Below, one piece after another: positions 8,850 through 17,440 of a stretch of 64,000 bases of DNA. How positions within the stretch are numbered: the first letter of the stretch is position 1; every line of letters starts with the position of its first letter. The stretch covers positions 186,001-250,000 of the forward strand of contig CAWBEX010000008.1 of NCBI GenBank assembly GCA_963787895.1, in the 5' to 3' direction. The notes beneath the pieces are model-generated. The model was not told where the DNA came from, ran no database searches, and was given only the letters and a program-made list of their open reading frames with translations. The position numbers and the translations under genes are program-made. The DNA comes from Anderseniella sp963787895 (GTDB taxonomy: Bacteria; Pseudomonadota; Alphaproteobacteria; Rhizobiales; Aestuariivirgaceae).

Positions 8850-8886
8850 GATAGAAAAGGGCAGTGGTGACATAAACCACTGCCCA
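8850..8886 (-). terminator. Rho-independent terminator of phbA-phbB
   Basis: A perfect 9-base stem (GGGCAGTGG at 8859-8867 with CCACTGCCC at 8877-8885) with a 9-base loop. On the minus strand it is followed by TTTTCTAT. It lies 26 bases past the phbB stop, so it should end the phb transcript. Confidence 0.85.
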
Positions 8887-8911
8887 ATAACAAGTCTCGG
8901 CCGATACAGGC

Positions 8912-9637
8912 TTACATCATGTACTGGCCGCCATTCGCACTGATGGTCGACCCTGTGATGAAGCCCGCATCATCTCCAACCAGAAACAGCACACACTTGG
9001 CGATCTCTTCCGGTTCACCCAGCCGTCCGACGGGGATATGCGGCAAAATGGCCTTGTCGAGCACATCCTGCGGGATGGCACGCACCATTTCAGTTCCGAT
9101 GTAGCCCGGGCAAATGGCATTCACGGTTATACCCTTCTTGGCGCCTTCCTGTGCCAGCGCCTTCACGAAGCCAATGTCGCCAGCCTTGGCTGCAGAATAG
9201 TTGGCCTGTCCCATCTGGCCCTTTTGACCATTGATGGATGAAATGCAGACCACTCGGCCAAAACCGCGCTCGCGCATACCTTCCCAGACGGGTCGTGTCA
9301 TGTTGAACAGAGAATTGAGATTCGTGTTGATCACCGCATTCCAGTGTTCCGGCGTCATCTTGTGGAACATGGCATCCCGCGTGATACCGGCATTGTTGAT
9401 CAGGATGTCGACAGGACCAAAGTCATTTTCGATTGTCTTGATTGCGGACTCACAAGCGGCGAAGTCACCCACGTCCCATTTCATCACCTCAATGCCGGTT
9501 TCAGCCTTGAACTTTGTCGCCGCCTCATCATTACCGGCATAACTGGCAACTACCTTGTAGCCAGCATTTTTCAATGCCTTCGAGATGGCAGCTCCGATTC
9601 CGCGCGTACCACCTGTTACAATTGCTATGCGTGACAT
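8912..9637 (-). CDS. phbB: Acetoacetyl-CoA reductase
   Basis: A 241-residue short-chain dehydrogenase that reduces acetoacetyl-CoA to (R)-3-hydroxybutyryl-CoA with NADPH, the second step of PHB synthesis. Seen: the TGGTRGIGAAI cofactor loop at the N-terminus, NNAGITRDAMFHKM typical of PhbB, the Ser-Tyr-Lys triad in SSINGQKGQMGQANYSAAK, and a C-terminus ending in GSTISANGGQYMM. It lies 35 bases after phbA in the same orientation. The product is also the entry point to the ethylmalonyl-CoA pathway encoded further along this window. Confidence 0.96.
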   Translation of the reverse strand: MSRIAIVTGGTRGIGAAISKALKNAGYKVVASYAGNDEAATKFKAETGIEVMKWDVGDFAACESAIKTIENDFGPVDILINNAGITRDAMFHKMTPEHWNAVINTNLNSLFNMTRPVWEGMRERGFGRVVCISSINGQKGQMGQANYSAAKAGDIGFVKALAQEGAKKGITVNAICPGYIGTEMVRAIPQDVLDKAILPHIPVGRLGEPEEIAKCVLFLVGDDAGFITGSTISANGGQYMM

Positions 9638-9672
9638 ATCTGATTCTCCCTGACTGTGTCGTTTTAAGCTGT

Positions 9673-10860
9673 TCAGTCGCGCTCAACACACAACGCTACA
9701 CCCATACCGCCGCCGATACACAAGGTGGCAAGGCCCTTCTTTGCATCACGCTTCTGCATTTCATGTAACAGCGTCACAAACACGCGGCAGCCGGATGCCC
9801 CGATCGGATGTCCAATCGCGATAGCGCCGCCGTTGACATTGACGATGTCCGGGTTCCAGCCCATGTCCTTGTTGACCGCGCAAGCCTGAGCGGCAAACGC
9901 CTCGTTGGCTTCAACCAGGTCTAGGTCATCGGCCTTCCAGCCAGCCTTCTTGAGGGCAGCTCTCGATGCTGGAATTGGGCCGCTGCCCATAATAGCGGGA
10001 TCAACGCCCACATTAGCCCAGGAGGCGATACGAGCAAGTGGCGTCAGGCCGCGAGCCTTGGCTTCCGCGCCACTCATCAGAATAACAGCAGCTGCACCGT
10101 CATTGATACCCGATGCATTACCAGCCGTGACAGAGCCTTCCTTGTCGAACGCCGGGCGCAACTTGCCCACCTGCTCCATCGTCACGCCGTGCTTGATGTA
10201 CTCGTCATCCTCAACAATGACATCACCTTTGCGCGTTGAAATCGTCACCGGTGCAATTTCGTCCTTGAACCTGCCAGCCTTTTGGGCAGCCTCTGCCTTG
10301 TTCTGTGAGGCCACCGCAAACTCATCCTGCTGCTGGCGTGTGATCTGCCATTGCTTGGCAACGTTCTCTGCCGTTGTCCCCATGTGATAGCCGTTGAACG
10401 CATCCCACAAGCCGTCCTTGATCATCGTGTCGATCATCGTGTAATCGCCCATCTTGACACCATTGCGCAGATGCTGGCAGTGCGGCGCCTGGCTCATCGA
10501 TTCCTGTCCGCCGGCAGCAACGATCTTTGCATCACCACTCGCGATCTGCTGCATGCCAAGCGCCACTGCGCGAAGACCCGAACCGCACAGTTGGTTCATG
10601 CCCCATGCAGGGCTTTCCACCGGAATGCCGGCGTTGATGGCGGCCTGGCGAGCCGGGTTCTGGCCTGCGCCTGCCGTGAGTATCTGCCCAAGGATGACTT
10701 CATCAATGTCTTTACCCTCAAGGCCTGCACGCGCCATCACGGCCTTGAGCACGGACGAACCCAAATCAGAGGCCGCCACCTGACTCAGCGCTCCATTGAA
10801 GGATCCAACTGGGGTGCGGGCAGCGGCAACAACTACAACATCATTATCTAGGCTGGACAT
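9673..10860 (-). CDS. phbA: Acetyl-CoA acetyltransferase (beta-ketothiolase)
   Basis: A 395-residue thiolase condensing two acetyl-CoA into acetoacetyl-CoA. Seen: nucleophile cysteine in MNQLCGSGLRAV (about residue 90), the histidine in GHPIGASGCR, and the C-terminal cysteine in CIGGGMGVALCVER. Length and the phbB neighbour identify it as the biosynthetic PHB thiolase. Its promoter region is shared with divergent phaR and contains a palindrome at 10928-10944, 67 bases from the start. Confidence 0.96.
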   Translation of the reverse strand: MSSLDNDVVVVAAARTPVGSFNGALSQVAASDLGSSVLKAVMARAGLEGKDIDEVILGQILTAGAGQNPARQAAINAGIPVESPAWGMNQLCGSGLRAVALGMQQIASGDAKIVAAGGQESMSQAPHCQHLRNGVKMGDYTMIDTMIKDGLWDAFNGYHMGTTAENVAKQWQITRQQQDEFAVASQNKAEAAQKAGRFKDEIAPVTISTRKGDVIVEDDEYIKHGVTMEQVGKLRPAFDKEGSVTAGNASGINDGAAAVILMSGAEAKARGLTPLARIASWANVGVDPAIMGSGPIPASRAALKKAGWKADDLDLVEANEAFAAQACAVNKDMGWNPDIVNVNGGAIAIGHPIGASGCRVFVTLLHEMQKRDAKKGLATLCIGGGMGVALCVERD

Positions 10861-10927
10861 TTGAATACCTCATGGGTTCTTGTGAACGGCGGTGCGAAGA
10901 TGTCGCTTATCTGCCTTAAAGACAACC

Positions 10928-10944
10928 ATTGTGCAATGCACAAT
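10928..10944. promoter_or_regulatory. Perfect palindrome, probable PhaR-type operator for phbA
   Basis: ATTGTGCA-A-TGCACAAT, two perfect 8-base arms. Its core TGCAATGCA recurs at 11077-11085 before phaR and at 44962-44970 before ccr. PhaR proteins are known to bind TGC/GCA-rich palindromes and to repress their own and PHB genes, so autoregulation is a reasonable inference. Confidence 0.6.
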
Positions 10945-10986
10945 TAGTCGCGGTTTGAGCAACTGCAGCACTGGAGCAAGCCTGCC

Positions 10987-11001
10987 GAACTCTAGCAGAA
11001 C
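10987..11001 (-). promoter_or_regulatory. Single LexA-like box (GAAC-N7-GAAC) in the phbA-phaR intergenic region
   Basis: An exact GAAC-N7-GAAC, the reverse complement of the alphaproteobacterial SOS pattern. One or two such matches are expected by chance in 64 kb, and no DNA-repair gene is adjacent, so this single copy may well be fortuitous. Confidence 0.25.
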
Positions 11002-11073
11002 CCAATTTTTTCACCCGCGTCAACGGCAACTCCGTTTACGGCATTTCTCGACAAGCCGTCACACTCGTGTATA

Positions 11074-11088
11074 TGCTGCAATGCAAAG
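11074..11088. promoter_or_regulatory. Second TGCAATGCA element, probable phaR operator
   Basis: TGCTGCAATGCAAAG, 52 bases before the phaR ATG. It matches the palindrome before ccr at 12 of 15 positions and shares its 9-base core with the element at 10932-10940. Further GCTGC and GTGCAG repeats follow to 11107. Likely autoregulatory site. Confidence 0.5.
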
Positions 11089-11140
11089 CTGCTCCGTGCA
11101 GGTGCAGTATCCATACAGACCCGAATTCAAAGCAGCCTAC

Positions 11141-11770
11141 ATGTCCGAAAAAAAGATCGATCCGATCATCATCAAGAAATACGCCAACAGACGGCTCTAC
11201 AATACCTCAAGCTCTGTGTACGTCACACTTGATGATTTGTGTCAGATGGTGAAGGAGGGTCACGACTTCGTCGTCCTCGATGCGAAGTCTGGCGATAATA
11301 TTACCCGTCAGGTGCTGACACAGATTATATTCGAGGAAGAGGCGAAGGGTGAGAACCTGCTGCCGATTGATTTCCTGCGTCAGCTCATCCGCTTCTATGG
11401 CGACAGCATGCAGGCATTTGTGCCCAGCTACCTCCAGTACTCAATGGAAAATCTGACCCGTGAGCATGAACGCCTGCGCGAGCAGATGATGGGGCCGGCG
11501 GGTTCTGAAATGCTCAAAACGGTGGAGGATCAAGCACGTAACAACATGGCGATGTTTCAGGAAGCCATGCAGATGTTCAACCCGTTCTCTGCAATTCCCG
11601 GCATGACGGGTACTCAAGGCACGAAACCTGATACGCAACCAGAACCGTCCGGCACGGATAAACCGGCACCCCGCGCTGAAGCAGGCAGCGGCGGTAACGA
11701 TCTTGACGACCTTCGTCAGCAGATCAAGTCAATGCAATCCCAGATCGAAAAGCTGGCTGGCAAGGATTGA
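11141..11770 (+). CDS. phaR: Polyhydroxyalkanoate synthesis repressor PhaR
   Basis: A 209-residue DNA- and PHB-binding regulator. The N-terminal domain starts with IIIKKYANRRLYNTSSSVYV (about residues 7-26), the signature of the PHB accumulation regulator DNA-binding domain, followed by a PHB_acc domain. The C-terminus is low-complexity Pro/Gly-rich and ends with a short coiled coil (LDDLRQQIKSMQSQIEKL). The start is chosen at the family's conserved N-terminus; an 83-codon upstream extension in frame is not expected. By family, PhaR represses phasin and its own gene until sequestered by PHB granules. Divergent from phbA. Confidence 0.94.
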   Translation: MSEKKIDPIIIKKYANRRLYNTSSSVYVTLDDLCQMVKEGHDFVVLDAKSGDNITRQVLTQIIFEEEAKGENLLPIDFLRQLIRFYGDSMQAFVPSYLQYSMENLTREHERLREQMMGPAGSEMLKTVEDQARNNMAMFQEAMQMFNPFSAIPGMTGTQGTKPDTQPEPSGTDKPAPRAEAGSGGNDLDDLRQQIKSMQSQIEKLAGKD

Positions 11771-11782
11771 TCTCGAACTTGT

Positions 11783-13807
11783 CTAGATCGAGTCAAGTAT
11801 TCCGATTGCAGACTTGAGCAACTGCAGATCAGGTGCATCTCCAGAAACTTCGCCAGAAGGTTTGTTGCCGTCGCTTTCGTCGCAGTCAGCTTCAATAGCT
11901 AGATCTGGTTCAATGGACGTGCTCGCCACAACCTGATTTTCAGCTCCCAACGGCATGTTTGGCAAGTCTGCTAGTACAGCAGCAGTCTCGGTTGCAATAT
12001 CGACAACGTCAGCAGGTCTGTCGAGCTTCGACAGCACCAGGTGGAAATGATCCGGTGAGACCTTGCCTATCAAGAAGCCCTGCAGGTAATCAGCGCCGCA
12101 TTCACTTAATACAGTAGCATCAGCTTCGTTTTCGATATGCTCTGCAATGACCTGGCAACCAGCTGCGTGGGCGGCTCCAATGGCAGCCTTCAACAGCGCT
12201 ACATCTGCCGGCCGTTCGGAAATTCCAAGACAGAGCTTGCCGTCAAGCTTCACCAAATCGACATTGGCCAGCACTTCAGGGTCCACCCCATTGCTGAGAT
12301 AGCCGCTGAGCGCAATTCGACACCCAAGCGCGCGTAGCTGATTGAGCAATTTGCAACAACCCATCTCAAGATCGCCAGGGCCGATATTTACTTCAGCACA
12401 CAATCTGTTTGCAGCATCGCCTGCATCTGCGACAAGCTTCACAATGCGGGCCAGCGCATAGCCGTTTTCTAGCGAAACCCGTGATATGTTGAAGCTGACA
12501 GCAACATCACTACGCTTTTTTACCAGTTCCAGATTGGACCGGCACACCATGGCATCAATCATGTGCATGAAGCCGAGCTTCTCAGCCAGCGGGATCAAAT
12601 GCGCCGCCGGAACGATGTCGCCAGACAACGTCCGCATCCTGAGCAGACTTTCATACATAACCGTCTCGCGCCCATCCCTGGTAACGATAGGTTGATGCCA
12701 CAACGTGAACCGTTCGCTGTTCAGCGCTTCAATGATTTCGTTGGCATTTTGCCGGTTGCGGTTGTGCGTGTCCGCACGATGAGACGAGTGCTGAACTGCC
12801 AGGTGCCAATGTTGCTCGCTGTTGCGCGCCAGTGCATTGGCGTCTTCCGCAAGCGCCATAGCCTCAGTTGCATCGTCTGTTGCAAGCGGTATCACTATGC
12901 CGCCAACCGAAAACTCAACCCATACCGGACCATGTGGAGTGGCGATGGCATCATCACGGATTGCAGCCATGAACCTCTGACTGGCCACCTGAATCTGCTC
13001 ACTGGTACATTCGCGCAGTACAATCGCCAACCCGGTCTGGGATGTCCGGCCCAGTGTATCAACGCCCCGCATGACAGATCGCAATCTTGCGGCCACTGCC
13101 CGGATGACCTCCGGCACAACTTCAGAACCAAATGTCTCGGTTATCTTGTGAATATTGGAAACAGAACCCACCAGCAGACCACTGCTTTGTTCTTGATGCG
13201 CAAGCAGACTTGACAGCAATTCCAGTATGCCTTCACGCGAGGCAAGGCCAGTTTCAGTGTCCGTCAGCCTGCTGCCAACATTTGCATCTTCAGCCCCCGA
13301 CTGTTTGCGCACCAGCGCAATGACCTCAATTGTCTCACCGGTATCCGAACTCAACACCCAGCCATGCTCTTCAATTGCCACTGCGCCCGCGCTTGCCGCA
13401 TCAGGGTGCAACATGTAGCTGGTGTGGTATTTGATGCCGTCGCCATCATCAGGCTGCAGGTTGTCGAAGATCAACTCTTCGCGCGCGCTGCGGTTGTCCG
13501 GATTGACCAGGTCGCCAAGCGCCGCCCCGGTGCGTGGCAGCTCGGAAGCAGCACACCCCAGGACCTCTGCAGCATTGCTGCTCCATGTCAGATTGCCAGT
13601 TAATGTATTCCACTTGTAGGCCGCATAGCCTGTACGAATACAAGCGTTGCGCAACAATTCGAGATCCGAGATACCTCTGGCTTTTGCCAGATTGTCGAAT
13701 ACGCTGCCGGACACTTCAGGCTCCAAGCCACTGTCACCGTCCGGATTTCTGGATTCTGCCGTTCCCTTGGTCAACACGAGATACGCCCCACAACTAACAA
13801 TTCCCAT
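11783..13807 (-). CDS. Degenerate GGDEF/EAL domain protein, probably catalytically inactive
   Basis: A 674-residue protein (a GTG two codons upstream is an alternative start). A PAS-like region spans about residues 45-180, a GGDEF-like region 190-350 and an EAL-like region 360-610. The GGDEF site position reads GRTSQTGLAIVL, lacking GGDEF. In the EAL domain the motif is YESLLRM, AEHIE, VKLDGK and QGFLIGK are kept, but the DDFGTGYS loop is replaced by ALSGYLSNGVDP and the EITE position reads EVNI, so two metal-ligand sites are lost. It is expected to bind rather than make or break cyclic-di-GMP, or to act through protein contacts. The N-terminus has a short hydrophobic stretch. Confidence 0.85.
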   Translation of the reverse strand: MGIVSCGAYLVLTKGTAESRNPDGDSGLEPEVSGSVFDNLAKARGISDLELLRNACIRTGYAAYKWNTLTGNLTWSSNAAEVLGCAASELPRTGAALGDLVNPDNRSAREELIFDNLQPDDGDGIKYHTSYMLHPDAASAGAVAIEEHGWVLSSDTGETIEVIALVRKQSGAEDANVGSRLTDTETGLASREGILELLSSLLAHQEQSSGLLVGSVSNIHKITETFGSEVVPEVIRAVAARLRSVMRGVDTLGRTSQTGLAIVLRECTSEQIQVASQRFMAAIRDDAIATPHGPVWVEFSVGGIVIPLATDDATEAMALAEDANALARNSEQHWHLAVQHSSHRADTHNRNRQNANEIIEALNSERFTLWHQPIVTRDGRETVMYESLLRMRTLSGDIVPAAHLIPLAEKLGFMHMIDAMVCRSNLELVKKRSDVAVSFNISRVSLENGYALARIVKLVADAGDAANRLCAEVNIGPGDLEMGCCKLLNQLRALGCRIALSGYLSNGVDPEVLANVDLVKLDGKLCLGISERPADVALLKAAIGAAHAAGCQVIAEHIENEADATVLSECGADYLQGFLIGKVSPDHFHLVLSKLDRPADVVDIATETAAVLADLPNMPLGAENQVVASTSIEPDLAIEADCDESDGNKPSGEVSGDAPDLQLLKSAIGILDSI

Positions 13808-13891
13808 ACCCACTAATAGCCGGGCATCATAGGTCGGAATGCTTAATGAAAGGCGAACCTGCGGACCACAGACGGGTTTGCGGATTGGCGT

Positions 13892-15478
13892 TCAGTAGCC
13901 AGCCGCAAATCCATCCTTGCGCGGCTCGGAGCCGGCACACAGGACCCCGCTGTCCGGATCAATGGCAATAATTTGACCGCCGCCATATGGTTCATCCACC
14001 GTGTGAACATCATGCCCCAGCGCTCGCAAGCCTGCTGCAACGTGGTCCGGCACTCCTTGCTCTATGCCCAATCGGCCGTCCTCGTGAAATGCACGCGGAA
14101 ACTCCAGTGCCTCCTGCGGATCCATGCCGTAAACAAAGCGGTTCAACATCATCGCCACATGCCCCATCGGCTGATAGGCACCCCCCATGACGCCAAAGGA
14201 CTGCACAATCCTGCCATTCTCGCGCACCATTGCAGGAATGATGGTATGCAGCGGCCGTTTGGCCGGGCCAATGCAGTTTGGATGGCCCGCTACAGCCGAA
14301 AACCCTGCGCCTCGGTTCTGCAAGATTATACCCGTACCCGGCGTGACGATTCCCGAGCCAAAGCCATGATAGATTGAGTTGATGAAGGACACTGCCATGC
14401 GGTCCTTGTCCACCACACTGAGATACACCGTGTCAGAGCCAGGCAATGGAACCACTTGTTCCGGTTCAGGAATGACGCGATCCATTGATATCTGCGCCGC
14501 CAGCTTGTCCGTCATCTTGTCGCTGAGAATTTCATCCACCGGCAAATCGGCAAACTCAGGGTCTGCGATATGCCGGTTGCGGATTACCCACGCCAACCGG
14601 ATCGCTTCGACTTCCAGATGCCGGCGTTCAACGCTTTCAGGTGCATATCGGGCGAGATCGAACCTGCTGAGGATGTTCAATGCAACCAATGCTGTCAGCC
14701 CGGTCCCGTTCGGTGGTATCTCGAGAATTTCCTTGCCCTGGAAGGTCGTGCCGATCGGCTCAACCCAGCTTGCCCGGGTTCCAGCAATATCCTCCATGGT
14801 CAGAAGGCTGCCTTTGGCCTTGAGCGTCGTGACAATGTCTTCTGCCACTGCACCCTCATAGAAACCGGCCCGGCCTTTCTCCGCAATGACACCAAGGGTG
14901 CGCGCCAAGGCTGGACATTTGATCATCTGACCCGCAGCTGGCGCCTTGCCGTCTGGCAGATAATGCATCCTGCCGCCTTCGTCCGCACCAATGAAATCAG
15001 CCAGGCCGGCCCAGTCGCTTGCGGTTCTTGGCCCGACGGGATGCCCGTCCTGTGCCAGCGCTATGGCTGGTTGCAGAACATCACCCAGAGTTTTGCTGCC
15101 AAACTTGTCAATCAACGCCGCCCAGCCATCTACTGCGCCAGGCACGGTCACCGCATGAACGCTGGTTGTTGCAATCTCCTTCAAGCCAGAAGCTTGCAAC
15201 CACTGAGCGGTTGCATGGGCGCTTGATCTACCGGATGCATTGAGTCCGCTCACCTCACCTTGCGCATTGCCGACAAGTGCAAAGCAGTCCCCCCCGATTG
15301 CAGTCATTTGCGGTTCAGTCACACACAACACAGCCGAAGCAGCAATTGCAGCATCAACAGCATTGCCGCCGGAACGCAGCATCTCGATTGCGGCAAGCGA
15401 TGCCTGTGGTGAAGAAGTTGCGACACAAGCCTGCGCCGCATACACCGCTGATCGACCAGAGGTATGAAAATTTCTCAT
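13892..15478 (-). CDS. ggt: Gamma-glutamyltransferase family protein
   Basis: A 528-residue Ntn-hydrolase. It should be self-cleaved at the threonine in DTVYLSVVDKD (about residue 348), which becomes the nucleophile of the small subunit. Also seen: GGNAVDAAIAASAVLCVTEP near the N-terminus and PLHTIIPAMVRENG later, both typical. No signal peptide is evident, so this may be a cytoplasmic member, related to the cephalosporin-acylase-like Ggt branch rather than the periplasmic glutathione-degrading enzyme. Substrate therefore uncertain. It is divergent from fhs with 218 bases between. Confidence 0.88.
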   Translation of the reverse strand: MRNFHTSGRSAVYAAQACVATSSPQASLAAIEMLRSGGNAVDAAIAASAVLCVTEPQMTAIGGDCFALVGNAQGEVSGLNASGRSSAHATAQWLQASGLKEIATTSVHAVTVPGAVDGWAALIDKFGSKTLGDVLQPAIALAQDGHPVGPRTASDWAGLADFIGADEGGRMHYLPDGKAPAAGQMIKCPALARTLGVIAEKGRAGFYEGAVAEDIVTTLKAKGSLLTMEDIAGTRASWVEPIGTTFQGKEILEIPPNGTGLTALVALNILSRFDLARYAPESVERRHLEVEAIRLAWVIRNRHIADPEFADLPVDEILSDKMTDKLAAQISMDRVIPEPEQVVPLPGSDTVYLSVVDKDRMAVSFINSIYHGFGSGIVTPGTGIILQNRGAGFSAVAGHPNCIGPAKRPLHTIIPAMVRENGRIVQSFGVMGGAYQPMGHVAMMLNRFVYGMDPQEALEFPRAFHEDGRLGIEQGVPDHVAAGLRALGHDVHTVDEPYGGGQIIAIDPDSGVLCAGSEPRKDGFAAGY

Positions 15479-15696
15479 AGCGAGTGCCTTTTCGTCATCT
15501 ATTGGCAGGACTTGCCGGTTGGGCTTAATAGTTGAGTCTCAAGCTAGGCCTTAAGTGTGTTTGGTCAAGTCCCAAGAACACCGTTTCACGCTTCAAAATG
15601 CTGGCAAAAGCGTCGCAATCAGACACCAAAGTTGGCAAAAACAAGCTAGTTTATCAGTATCAAAGCCACTCAGCCGGCTGTCAGGAGGAATTGAAC

Positions 15697-17376
15697 ATGG
15701 CAAAAATCAAATCAGACATTGAAATCGCTCGCGAAGCGAACATGAAACCGATCAAGGAAATCGCTGCAAAAATTGGTATCGAAGAGAAAGATCTCATTCC
15801 ATATGGTCATACCAAGGCAAAAATATCTGCAGATTTCATCAAGTCGATCCAGTCCCAAAAGGACGGCAACCTGATTCTCGTGACTGCAATCAATCCGACA
15901 CCGGCAGGTGAAGGCAAGACAACCACAACTGTCGGCCTGGGTGATGGCTTGAATGCCATCGGCAAGAAAGCCATGATCTGCATCCGTGAAGCTTCGCTCG
16001 GGCCGAACTTCGGCATGAAGGGTGGTGCTGCTGGTGGTGGCATGGCCCAGATTGTGCCGATGGAAGACATGAATCTCCACTTCACAGGCGATTTCCACGC
16101 AATCACGTCTGCCCACAACCTGCTGTCGGCGATGATCGACAACCACATCTACTGGGGCAATGAGCTGGACATAGATCTGCGTCGCGTCGTATGGCGCCGT
16201 GTCGTTGACATGAACGACCGTGCTCTGCGCCAGATCACCTGCTCGCTCGGCGGCGTTGCCAACGGGTTCCCGCGCGAAGCCGGCTTCGACATCACAGTTG
16301 CCTCGGAAGTCATGGCCATTCTCTGCCTTGCAAAAGACCTTGGTGATCTGGAAAAGCGCCTCGGCGACATGATCGTTGCATATCGCCGCGACCGGTCTCC
16401 GATTTTCTGCCGGGACATCAAGGCAGCTGGCGCCATGGCAGTCCTTCTCAAGGACGCCATTCAGCCAAACCTGGTGCAGACGCTGGAAAACAACCCGGCC
16501 TTCGTGCACGGCGGCCCGTTCGCGAACATCGCACACGGCTGCAACTCGGTTGTCGCGACAACCACTGCCCTGAAGCTGTGCGACTACGTGGTGACCGAGG
16601 CAGGCTTTGGTGCAGATCTCGGCGCTGAAAAATTCATGAACATCAAGTGCCGCAAAGCTGGCCTGTCTCCGAAGGCCGTAGTCATTGTTGCCACTATCCG
16701 CGCCCTGAAGATGGGCGGCGGCGTTGCCCGCGCTGACCTGGGCGCAGAAAACGTCAAGGCTGTGGCAGAAGGCTGCGCCAACCTTGGCCGTCACATCGAG
16801 AACATGAAGAACTACGGCGTGCCGGCAGTTGTCGCCATCAACCACTTCATCACCGACACCGATGCGGAGGTGCAGGCAGTAAAGGACTTCTGCAAGGCAC
16901 AGGGTGCAGACGCCGTATTGTGCCAACATTGGGCCAAGGGTTCTGAGGGCACCAAGGATCTGGCAGAAAAGGTTGTTGAGATCATTGACAGCGGCAAAGC
17001 AGCTTATAAGCCCCTTTACGAAGACAAGCTCAGCCTGTTCGACAAGATCGACATCATTGCCAGGAAGATCTATCGCGCTGACAGCGCTGTGGCCGACGGC
17101 AAGATCAAGGAACAGCTCAAGCAGTGGGAAGAAGCAGGTTACGGCAATCTGCCAGTCTGCATGGCCAAGACACAGTACTCCTTCACCACCGATCCTAGCG
17201 TGCGCGGAGCTCCAACCGGCTTCGACATACCGGTGCGCGAAGTGCGGCTGTCAGCCGGCGCGGGCTTCATTGTCGCCATCTGCGGTGAGATCATGACCAT
17301 GCCGGGCCTGCCCCGCAAGCCAGCCGCTGAGACTATCATGCTCAATGAAGGCGGCCAGATCGAAGGGTTGTTCTAA
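15697..17376 (+). CDS. fhs: Formate--tetrahydrofolate ligase
   Basis: A 559-residue ATP-dependent ligase making 10-formyl-THF from formate and THF, or running in reverse to release formate. Seen: NPTPAGEGKTTTTVGLGD (about residues 65-82), the P-loop-like ATP site; REASLGPNFGMKGGAAGGG; and FGADLGAEKFMNIKCR. ATG 15697 is chosen because GGAGG lies 7 bases before it and the length then matches the family; the frame is open to 15532. Together with the THF-dependent demethylating enzyme and formate dehydrogenase nearby, it points to THF-linked C1 flow. A strong terminator follows. Confidence 0.96.
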   Translation: MAKIKSDIEIAREANMKPIKEIAAKIGIEEKDLIPYGHTKAKISADFIKSIQSQKDGNLILVTAINPTPAGEGKTTTTVGLGDGLNAIGKKAMICIREASLGPNFGMKGGAAGGGMAQIVPMEDMNLHFTGDFHAITSAHNLLSAMIDNHIYWGNELDIDLRRVVWRRVVDMNDRALRQITCSLGGVANGFPREAGFDITVASEVMAILCLAKDLGDLEKRLGDMIVAYRRDRSPIFCRDIKAAGAMAVLLKDAIQPNLVQTLENNPAFVHGGPFANIAHGCNSVVATTTALKLCDYVVTEAGFGADLGAEKFMNIKCRKAGLSPKAVVIVATIRALKMGGGVARADLGAENVKAVAEGCANLGRHIENMKNYGVPAVVAINHFITDTDAEVQAVKDFCKAQGADAVLCQHWAKGSEGTKDLAEKVVEIIDSGKAAYKPLYEDKLSLFDKIDIIARKIYRADSAVADGKIKEQLKQWEEAGYGNLPVCMAKTQYSFTTDPSVRGAPTGFDIPVREVRLSAGAGFIVAICGEIMTMPGLPRKPAAETIMLNEGGQIEGLF

Positions 17377-17399
17377 GGCCCAAGTTACCGGATGAACCC

Positions 17400-17440
17400 A
17401 GGGCGCGGTGGCCATGTTGCTGCCGCGCCCTTTGTCTTTT
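17400..17440 (+). terminator. Rho-independent terminator after fhs
   Basis: GGGCGCGG (17401-17408) pairs with CCGCGCCC (17423-17430); two G-U and two G-C pairs extend the stem inward around a 6-base loop. It is followed by TTTGTCTTTTCT. It lies 24 bases past the fhs stop and before a convergent gene. Confidence 0.88.

Noticed and set aside
15479..15696. Possible folate (THF) riboswitch or other leader RNA before fhs
   Set aside because: I looked for paired arms and a conserved core but saw none; only the Shine-Dalgarno is clear.
15712..16929. 405-codon open frame antisense to fhs
   Set aside because: It mirrors the codon structure of the strongly conserved fhs gene, has no recognisable domain and no ribosome-binding site.
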